From Astropecten irregularis (lineage: Eukaryota; Echinodermata; Asteroidea; Paxillosida; Astropectinidae): 64,000 nt of DNA. Where the stretch lies: contig OZ020255.1 of assembly GCA_963971285.1 (NCBI GenBank), forward strand, positions 10,746,931 to 10,810,930, read 5' to 3'. Under the pieces are notes generated by a model. The model searched no databases. It was not told where the DNA came from and saw only the letters and a program-made list of their open reading frames with translations. This document shows, one piece after another, positions 54,801 through 61,452 of the stretch (within the stretch, counting starts at the first letter, position 1; each line of letters starts with the position of its first letter). The position numbers and the translations under genes are program-made.

Positions 54801-56466
54801 TTAAAAGTCTCCCATTACAAAAATTTACAATTTCTTGTTACAATTGCATCAGTTTTTTGCTGTTTTCTACTGTTTCCAATGATCAATTGAGCTGAAAATG
54901 TCACAGGTTTGTTTTTATTTCATGACAAATCAAATTATGAACAGATCACAGCTGTTCTATCAATACCAAAGCATAGAAGATAGTACCTTTAAAAAGGGAG
55001 AATAAATAGGCCTAAATAAACAACCAAGAAAAACATGCCCTCAATAAGAATTGTTTTCATCCTTAAATATAAATTTGCTAATGTCAAAGAGTGTCACAAG
55101 AGGGCGCTCCTCTTTCATATTAAACAGAAAAGATCAGATAAGACTGTACCGATGTTATTAGTGCAAGGCCATTCTGTAACACATGTATATCTTCAGAACC
55201 AGTGGCTGTATAAAGAAAAAGGCAAAAAGGAAACACAAAAACAGTGGGTGAACTTTTATCTACAAGTTAAGCATCCATCTTGCTTTTGGTAATGTAGCAA
55301 CAACTTTCCACACTAATTAGTTGTAATCCGGCCATCTGGGTTAACAGACTAGAGCAAGCTTCAAATTGGGCTGTACTGAACTTAAAAATAAGGTTTCTAT
55401 GTTAAAAGTACTTTGGTAACATACCAAAACAGACATTTACACAGATTTACGGGGTATTAAGATGGTGATGGAAGAAACATAGGCCCCTGCCATTAAACAA
55501 ATTCTGCCTGAAGTGCTGTATTTATCCAGAAAAGAGTAAAACCAATTGAACAAAATTACAAAAATAACATTTTGATCTTCTGAAGATTGGTTAATCTTGA
55601 ATCTTATTTCATATCAAATGAACTTAAACTATATATGGCACTATGCTTTTTTCAAATCATTGACTGTAATCTAAGTATGCGTTTCTACTGTGACATTCCT
55701 TAGTGATTCCCAGGAATGATCCCAGTGATCAGATTTTCCTTACGGAAAACCAAAGGATTATACTTACTGATTCCCGGAACAATCCGGCAGGGTCCAGGCT
55801 GGTGATTGTAGGCACGCCTATTGTACCCCGGAGAGAAACTGAAATACACAAAAAGAAAGCAGACCCAGATCAAAGCGGCAATAGGCCTACATCAAGACAA
55901 GAGATATATTAATGGTACAATGCATGATTGGTAAAGGTGCAAAAATCTTTCGGACGAACAATCTTTGGAAAAGACACTAAATCTTGATTTCCTTAAAAAA
56001 CCCAGCAACTGATGAACCAAGATTTCCCATGGTGACTGTTTGCACTGTTTAAAAGCTGTTGAGTCCATTTTCTGTCACAAACTCCATACATTTTTTTCGA
56101 GGCCTTGCAAATCCTATATGCTCCCTTTAGAGTTGCAGCAAACTATACTTATAAATCAATTACAATGCAAGACATGGAACATAATAATGATCAGAGAGAG
56201 TTATATAGGAGAGACTGACAATCTGATCCAGGCAGGATCTTTCTTTTAGACTTAAGCAAAACAGCAAATAAGAATTGCAATAAGACACTAATTAGAATTC
56301 AAAAGTAGGCCTAACCACAATATTAAAGTTTTCATTAATAATTCTTTATTTCTTAATTGTTTACTGAGTACCAACCTATAGCACTATGCAATACTTACGC
56401 TATTGGCAAAATGTACTGCAGAATGAGTGCAACTAATACACCAAAAATGATGATTTTTGTTATCAT
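48681..56466 (-). CDS. Paraoxonase/arylesterase family protein, complete, 9 exons
   Basis: This is a calcium-dependent lactonase/arylesterase with a six-bladed propeller fold, anchored or secreted through an uncleaved N-terminal hydrophobic segment. Exons in transcription order: 56466-56399, 55838-55768, 55205-55150, 53740-53557, 52881-52764, 51242-51036, 50265-50184, 49525-49391, 48857-48681. All are GT-AG, phases close, and the total is 1098 nt (365 residues plus stop; PON1 has 355). Residues matching known PON1 sites: Ca ligands Glu51, Asp52, Asn168, Asp169, Asn226, Asp271, Asn272; catalytic His116 and His134; disulfide pair Cys40/Cys360; free Cys286. Nothing indicates inactivation. A partial tandem paralog lies upstream (61.3-64 kb). 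The last exon is the source of the 83-bp satellite. Which vertebrate paralog it is closest to cannot be said. Confidence 0.92.
49391..49525 (-). CDS. PON copy A exon 8: LDNIYVD..GDLWVGC
   Basis: The acceptor GTTTCAG|GTAATT and the donor TCACAG|GTATAA bound this exon. LDNIYVDSATGDLWVGC holds calcium ligands Asp271/Asn272 and the free cysteine equivalent to PON1 Cys284. Confidence 0.94.
49918..49940 (+). repeat. C homopolymer
   Basis: A run of about 17 C in PON intron 7. Similar G/C runs in the window mark MITE-like debris. No function inferred. Confidence 0.6.
50184..50265 (-). CDS. PON copy A exon 7
   Basis: The acceptor TTGTCCTAG|GTATGT and the donor GTTCAG|GTTGGC bound this exon. YVYVACPVEGAITVYERNSD aligns with PON1 '[20 protein letters not shown]'. 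Confidence 0.92.
50808..50915 (+). repeat. TTAA-MITE fragment (5' end)
   Basis: TTAA then AGGTAGTATCATACTTTGGT and on to CATACCGTTTAAATTTC; truncated on the right, in PON intron 6. Confidence 0.7.
51036..51242 (-). CDS. PON copy A exon 6: VNDVVAVGPDSFY
   Basis: The acceptor AAATACAG|CGTCAA and the donor GACGGGAG|GTGGGT bound this exon. It encodes VNDVVAVGPDSFYFTNDGYN and GFELNGINMSPDG, holding calcium ligands Asn168, Asp169 and Asn226. The upstream intron carries the 20-bp minisatellite. Confidence 0.95.
51449..52600 (+). repeat. 20-bp minisatellite in PON copy A intron 5
   Basis: About 55-58 units of TCAAGCTTGAGTCACGTGGT, most regular at 51700-52350 and degenerate at both edges. Each full unit contains TGAGTCA (AP-1/bZIP-type) overlapping CACGTG (E-box). 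The same intron of copy B has a shorter array (63290-63650), so the repeat predates the gene duplication. Confidence 0.92.
52764..52881 (-). CDS. PON copy A exon 5: VVNH motif
   Basis: The acceptor TTTTCTAG|CGACTG and the donor ATGACAAG|GTAATA bound this exon. TVFVVNHKRQ..EVFSFD contains His134 of the catalytic dyad. KRSLKYLKSI matches PON1 'KSLLHLKTI'. Confidence 0.93.
52942..53060 (+). repeat. Partial GGGGACGATTTCAC palindromic element
   Basis: GGGGACGATTTCACAAAGCC begins a copy related to 30330-30472, with GATCGTAACTCAGAGTTAC and ATCATAACTCCTACGAT inside. The right terminus has been lost next to the SINE at 53075. Confidence 0.6.
53075..53475 (-). mobile_element. tRNA-derived SINE interrupted by a hAT-like MITE
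   Basis: On the - strand: leader CGATATTGGATTTGAATCAC, then AGCTAGCTCAGTGGCCTAGC, B box GGGTTCGAATCCC, and tail GGTGAAGGGCAAGCCTAATT. It is the same family as 42628-42830. The tRNA-like part resembles tRNA-Thr (loop CTAGTAA), but the anticodon stem does not pair, so it is a SINE head rather than a tRNA gene. Confidence 0.8.
53132..53313. mobile_element. hAT-like MITE with 8-bp target duplication
   Basis: The ends CAGTGGCGTCACCA and TTGGCGACGCCACTG are inverted. The 8-bp CTCAGTGC flanks it on both sides (53124-53131, 53314-53321), the target length of hAT transposases. The interior is two G/C homopolymer-rich arms. Confidence 0.88.
53557..53740 (-). CDS. PON copy A exon 4: catalytic His (PHGIS)
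   Basis: The acceptor TTGGGTAG|GGCATA and the donor ACCCAGA|GTGAGT bound this exon. HIYLFDFNN, ITGSFDHDDF and RPHGIS align with PON1 'KILLMDLNE', 'ITGSKFDVSSF' and 'NPHGIS' (His115). Confidence 0.93.
53858..54158. mobile_element. GGGGCCAATTTCATAG palindromic MITE
   Basis: GGGGCCAATTTCATAGAGC at the left and TATGAAATTGGCCCC at the right. The inner blocks AAAATTGCTTAGCAC and GATATTCATGGTCAGTGAAC are shared with 11007 and 21371. About 50 bp of AT-rich sequence is inserted near the right arm. Confidence 0.75.
54257..54350 (+). repeat. TTAA-MITE fragment
   Basis: TTAAAGATACTATCATACTT with TGGTGGGAAACC and GATTTACCTATAACTTATAG; 5' portion only. Confidence 0.65.
54693..54816. mobile_element. Palindromic MITE, ends AATGGGAGACTTTTGAGA
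   Basis: A nearly perfect 124-bp palindrome: AATGGGAGACTTTTGAGAAC and GTCTTCAAGTCAACAGCGCA are mirrored by TGCGCTGTTGACTTGAAGAC and TTAAAAGTCTCCCATT. It is the best-preserved of three copies. Confidence 0.85.
55150..55205 (-). CDS. PON copy A exon 3: first calcium ligands
   Basis: Only 56 bp: acceptor TTTATACAG|CCACTG, donor ACATCG|GTACAG. It encodes TTGSEDIHVLQNGLALITS; Glu-Asp are the calcium ligands Glu53/Asp54 of PON1. Phases fit exons 2 and 4 exactly. It is easily missed because of its size. Confidence 0.87.
55400..55535 (+). repeat. TTAA-element fragment
   Basis: TACTTTGGTAACATACCAAAACAG, GATTTACGGGGTATTAAGATG and CTGCCTGAAGTGCTGTATTTATCC match the 5' part of the TTAA-MITE families without clear ends. 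Confidence 0.55.
55768..55838 (-). CDS. PON copy A exon 2
   Basis: The acceptor TGTATTTCAG|TTTCTC and the donor GGAATCA|GTAAGT bound this exon. It encodes YNHQPGPCRIVPGI; the Cys corresponds to PON1 Cys42 of the structural disulfide. Confidence 0.88.
56399..56466 (-). CDS. PON copy A exon 1: hydrophobic N-terminus
   Basis: ATG at 56466 starts MITKIIIFGVLVALILQYIL, a signal-anchor-like helix as in PON1. The donor is ATAGC|GTAAGT. The frame is open upstream to 56607 but that part lacks family similarity, so I take the Met directly before the hydrophobic stretch. Confidence 0.82.
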
Positions 56467-57387
56467 TCTGAAGCCGGTGTTTAATGCTTGTTGTGTCCAA
56501 ATGAAACCATTAACTGCAAGAAGAAAAAACAAAACAAAAGCCCATGCATGAATCTGCATTTCTTTGACAAAAACCAAAGTATGATACCGGTAGCAGAGGG
56601 CGCCCATCTATTCAGTCTAACAATTATTAATACCATTGAAAGGTGAACAAATTTCATTTTTGAGTTTCTGGAATTTTATCTTGGATCATGTTTTTACTCT
56701 GAGAAACGAAAAAAAAGACTATAAAGTCCGTAGGTTTACGTTGGCAGCGAACGATTCGCGAACTTCGGGACGTGAATGTCGAAAAAAATGGCAAAGTCAA
56801 ACCGTACCGCACGTGACTCGCATTTTAAATAATGCTGCAAAAGATATGGGCGCAATGGCCGCTGAAAGGGCGTATTATATAGTTAATTCATCCAAGAATG
56901 ACAGCTCCATGACAGTCGGGGTAAAACCAATATTTCAGTCTACATTAGCGTCCGAGTAATTCGCAAACTTTCGGCGTGCACCCCCCCCCCCAACTTTTCT
57001 TAACAATTGTTGGCCGGCGGCGGATCGGAACGCAAACTCCGAGTAGCTAACTTCGCTGCCGCTCGATCACAGGCGTATATTATAGGCCTTATACATTACT
57101 ATAGGCCAGGGGCAAGGGGGGCACGTGCCTCGGGCGCCTCTTTTGGGCGCAAAGAAAACCCCGAAAATGCCAAACTAAAGGGAGAATAAAAAGTATAAAG
57201 CTGTACTGTTGAAGTTATTGGGAATCTAAGATCCAATGAACAAACAAAGACAGATTGCCAATTTCAAATTGTATGTTTTTTAGGCATTATTGGCATCAGA
57301 TTAAGTTGGAATTCAGCTTTCCCTATACACTGCTGCTGCCACTTTTCTGCATAATTCCAAACTAAAGTTATCAGCGAAATTATTAGT

Positions 57388-57436
57388 TGCGATGATCGTA
57401 ACCCCATGTCAGACCTAGGGTTACGATCATCGCAAC
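57388..57436. repeat. Hairpin GTTGCGATGATCGTAACCC
   Basis: GTTGCGATGATCGTAACCC and GGGTTACGATCATCGCAAC are perfect 19-bp inverted arms around CATGTCAGACCTA. Half-copies (GTCAGACCTAGGGTTACGA) recur at 59468 and, altered, at 58370, so it belongs to a dispersed family. Confidence 0.75.
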
Positions 57437-57655
57437 TACGAAATTATGTGCTGTTTAAACTGGCTGTGAAATCTGATACTTTAGTAGCCTATTTTGCAAT
57501 GGAATGGCGTATGAACGCGACTTATGCCTACCTGCGAGACTATAAACATGACTTCCTCCACAGTAATAATAATACTTTTAGTTCTAGAAGTAACTAATAA
57601 ATAATAGGCATATATATACATATAATACCTTCAAAAAAGATTTATGGTCAAATGT

Positions 57656-57872
57656 GGATCGGTTTGCGGAAACAACACGTAAGAATATTTCGTACTTTCG
57701 CACTTTTATTTCGTTCGCACTTCTCGTAATTGGTCTAAACGTTTCGACTAGCCTGCTCTAGTCATCATAATTATCAGGAGACTAATATTGAGCAGTGAGC
57801 ACCGATGAAAATAGAGCAGGCTAGTCGAAACGTTTAGACCAATTATTACATGGTGTTTCCGCAAACCGATCC
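57656..57872. mobile_element. Palindromic MITE GGATCGGTTTGCGGAAACA
   Basis: The left GGATCGGTTTGCGGAAACA and right TGTTTCCGCAAACCGATCC ends are exact, continuing through ATTGGTCTAAACGTTTCGAC and its partner GTCGAAACGTTTAGACCAAT. A complete copy; partial copies at 34130 and, distantly, 14577-14700. Confidence 0.85.
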
Positions 57873-58823
57873 CGCATGCATGCACCTTACCTACTTTCGC
57901 AGCAATGTGGTGATCTTCCCTTCGTTATAGTGTTGTTTTTGTGTCGCTGACACACAAGAATATTGGCCCAAATTACCATGCCATTTTTTAGTCGGCAGTG
58001 TACGTACGGTGCATGCGATCGAGTGAAGGCCGCCCGTCAGCTCCAGCACGAACTGCTGGTATAATGGCTGTTGAGGTGCGTGCATCGCCCTACTGCCACG
58101 CGCTGTTTATCATTCTGGTGAAATCGATGACGGCGACATGGCCTCGACAACACAAACAAAATTAATACAACTGAGGGAGCAGGGTCAGTGTTCCAATGAA
58201 TATTAATCTATTCAAATATTATCATGGACTAGTTGCGCTAAGAATGAAAAAAAAATCACCATTATTCGCCGGATTGGTACTCGGGTGGCACTATATATAG
58301 GGGTCAACATATTTCATGCTAATCGGTCCCATATAGTCCCCATGTCAGACCATGGAGCTTATTAAACAGACGTCAGACCTAGGGTTAGGTTCCAGTCCCC
58401 AATTGTGGGCAGTTCCGTAGCTGTTGCGGCGGCGGACGTGCATTTCAGAGAATTTGAGAACCCAGAACTTCAAATTTATTGAGGCTTTATGATTTTGAGC
58501 AGTTGCATTTTAAGTATCTCCATTCTCCAATAGAAGTATAAAACCTGAACATTTTATTCCAATCCCATTCTCGGTTTGCGCAGCACATCACAAAAACACC
58601 CCCGTTGCGGACGTATTCACAGAAAGTGTACTTTTTCAGGTGCTTGCGTTTTCATCACAATTGCTCTGAAGTGTACAGACCTTTGATCGAAACTGATAGA
58701 GTTTTGTTTGGAAGAGGAACCAAACTATAGGAAAACCAGCAGAGAAATTAACCTCAATTTTAACCTTCAGGTTAGAATTTCTCAATGTTCATTGTTGCGG
58801 ATGCAGTAAGTTATGGATGTGCA

Positions 58824-59063
58824 CACGTACCGGCGCACCCAGGATTTTGTCTTGGGGGGGGGGGCTCAAAGAAAATTTTTCTCCCACAAAACATTTGGTG
58901 ACCCCCCCCCCCCCCCTCCCCCTCCTCCTCCTCTCCCTTTCCCTCTCCCCCATTTTCTTCTTTTTTTTTCTTTTTTTCCCTCTTTTTTTCCGTTTTTTTT
59001 TTCAGGGACCCTCTTGGGGGGGGGGCTCAAGCCCCCCGAGCCCCCCCCCTGGGTGCGCCACTG
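58824..59063. mobile_element. hAT-like MITE, 8-bp TSD GATGTGCA
   Basis: The right end CCCAGTGGCG-type (CTGGGTGCGCCACTG) matches the left CGGCGCACCCAGG. GATGTGCA flanks both sides (58816-58823, 59064-59071). The left terminus reads CACGTACCGGCG rather than CAGTGGCG, that is, 4 bp have been gained inside the TIR. The interior is G/C- and pyrimidine-rich. Confidence 0.85.
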
Positions 59064-59633
59064 GATGTGCACTGTGAAAATATTCAATTTCGACGGTCCG
59101 CAACGATAAAATGACATCATTTCTGATTACTGATAAAGACATATCAAACAGAGACACTCAGTTACCATCTTTCAAAAAATGTAAACTTTTATTTGTTTGA
59201 AATAAAAAGAAGACTCTGAGCAAGGTCATTGAACTTTTGGGAGTGTACATCCGCAACAAAAATCTTAAATGTACTTTTTGCTCAAAAAAGTATTTTGACT
59301 CATTTTGAGTCATTACAGCCTCAAAAATGAGAAAACATGAATGTTTGATAAAAACGCATATAATTTTAATAAACTAGATGCTTTGACCTTCAATATGATT
59401 TAAATTAAGGTATTTTAACGATTTTTAAATTTTGACCATTTGGTTGACATTATTACGGAACTGCCCATGTCAGACCTAGGGTTACGAACATCGCAACTAT
59501 AGGAAATCGTAGCAAAATGCACACGTACAATTATAACTGCCAACTTCATCCTTACCTTCATATCATCTCCCCCACCGTTCATCCCCCCCCCCCCCAAAAA
59601 AAAAAAAAAACTTAAAAATTACTTGCTACCAAT

Positions 59634-59940
59634 TTAGGTAATATCATACTTTGGTTTTTGTTAAAGAAAATATTATGGATTCATGAACAAAAATATCAAG
59701 GAAGATATTACAGTAACAGTCATCTGTGAAAATTTCAGACACATACGTACGGTGTCCACTTTTGGAGAAAACAGTGAAAAACGGCCATAGCATTTATCTT
59801 TTTATTTTGGTCACTGATTTTACTCTTTTCTGGATAAATACAGCATTGCAGGCAGAACCATTTTAACGGTATTTTTGTACCATCATCATCTTTATACCCT
59901 GTGATTTATACCCTGTTTCAGGTTGCTACCTAAGTATGCT
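59634..59940 (+). mobile_element. TTAA-MITE, decayed right end
   Basis: AGGTAATATCATACTTTGG starts it, the centre has CATCTGTGAAAATTTCAG and ACAGCATTGCAGGCAGAACC, and the end is CTACCTAAGTATGCTC. Confidence 0.65.
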
Positions 59941-60732
59941 CAATTTTTGGCATGCACAGAATTAAATTCTATACTATAAGGCATATAAGCATATATGTAA
60001 TGAATATTCAAAATACCACAAAGTACAAGAAACTTGAAATATCTGAAATATCTGCTCAAAATGACATAATAGGCCTACATGTAGTAAGCTTTAATTGCAG
60101 TGGGATTTATTTTATTGCATGATACATCAAATATATCTCAAATAATATAAATTACAAATCTATTAAAATTCACAATTTTCTATTTTTTGTTCCCGATTCT
60201 TTAGGATAGATTGTCTAGTTTTGAACTTGAGCAACATTTACAAATCACAAATTAAAATAAACAGTAAATTAATTGGAAAGAGCTTCACAGATGCTCACTA
60301 TTAACCTCATCAAAAAATGCATCACAAATATTAGTTATTATATCATGAAAGTTACTAGCTGTTCCTGCAATTTATTCAGTATGAACTCAGAAAAATCCTA
60401 CATCCTTTCAAAACACTTCAAACGGACTACAAAATATTTATCTCACACTGAACACAGAAAGAGTTTCTTTTTTGATGATATTTCTCTCAGCCCTCAAGCT
60501 CCTGAAATCTGAATTTCGTGGGGCTCCCATATCTGATGTCACGAAATCACACAGATTTGTCTGCTGCCCCCATTGACAAAATTCAGGGAATCTCAATTTT
60601 GGGGAGCTTGCGGGTTGAGCATGTTGAGAGAAAAATCATTGAAAAAAACTTGAAAAGTGTTGAACATCCTCTTTAATAATGGAAAATGTATTGCTAATGT
60701 TAGACCCTTGTATAAAACCACGATATGAACCA

Positions 60733-61352
60733 TGGTGCCAATCAGTAGTTGTTTCTTGTAGTAAGCGTGGTCTGTTAGTATGCTTGGACCTGACAGTAAG
60801 CCAGCTTGTGAGCCACAGTGCCAATCAGTAGTTGTTTCTTGTAGTAAGCGTGGTCTGTTAGTATGCCTGGACCTGACAGTAAGCCAGCTTGTGAGCCACG
60901 GTGCCGATCAGTAGTTGTTTCTTGTAGTAAGCGTGGTCTGTTATTAGTATGCCTGGACCTGACAGTAAGCCAGCTTGTGAGCCACAGTTCCAATCAGTAG
61001 TTGTTTCTTGTAGTAAGCACGGTCTGTTAGTATGCCTGGACCTGACAGTAAGCCAGCTTGTGAGCCACGGTGCCAATCAGTAGTTGTTTCTTGTAGTAAG
61101 CACGGTCTGTTAGTATGCCTGGACCTGACAGTAAGCCAGCTTGTGAGCCACGGTGCCGATCAGTAGTTGTTTCTTGTAGTAAGCACGGTCTGTTAGTATG
61201 CCTGGACCTGACAGTAAGCCAGCTTGTGAGACACGGTGCCAATCAGTAGTTGTTTCTTGTAGTAAGCGTGGTCTGTTAGTATGCCTGGACCTGACAGTAA
61301 GCCAGCTTGTGAGACACGGTGCCAATCAGTAGTTGTTTCTTGTAGTAAGCGC
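60733..61352 (-). repeat. 83-bp satellite, 7 units, at the 3' end of PON copy B
   Basis: Stop-codon positions are 60773, 60857, 60944, 61027, 61110, 61193 and 61276. The last is the real stop of copy B exon 9. The unit at 60944 shares the GTTATTAGTATG 3-bp insertion with the copy A unit at 48515. There is no transposon interruption here. Confidence 0.95.
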
Positions 61353-61452
61353 CCGATGACGAGCTAGAAACCTGTCTACCGTCATCCACGTAGGCTTCCC
61401 TGACCTCATAAGAGTATGGTGCCTGCTTGGATGTCAGGTGAATGTGCAGTAC
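61276..61452 (-). CDS. PON copy B exon 9 and stop
   Basis: The acceptor CTAATGGCAG|GTACTG bounds it, and coding is near-identical to copy A exon 9 to the stop. The exon and its immediate intron (to about 61490) match copy A at 48681-48890 much better than the neighbouring introns do, suggesting recent homogenisation. Confidence 0.93.
   Translation of the reverse strand, partial: VLHIHLTSKQAPYSYEVREAYVDDGRQVSSSSSGAYYKKQLLIGTVSHKLAYCQVQAY

Larger units (their letters stand above)
56467..60730. other. No gene seen between the two PON copies
   Basis: The 5' side of PON copy A must lie here, but I cannot place a promoter. It contains a short palindrome (57388-57436), the 57656-57872 and 58824-59063 elements, a TTAA-MITE (59634-59940) and AT-rich sequence. 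The region 57095-57165 is a G/C-rich repeat fragment (GGGCACGTGCCTCGGGCGCC). Confidence 0.55.

Noticed and set aside
53740-55768. Apparent loss of PON exon 3, suggesting a pseudogene
   Set aside because: A closer reading found the 56-bp exon at 55150-55205 with matching phases and the GSED motif.
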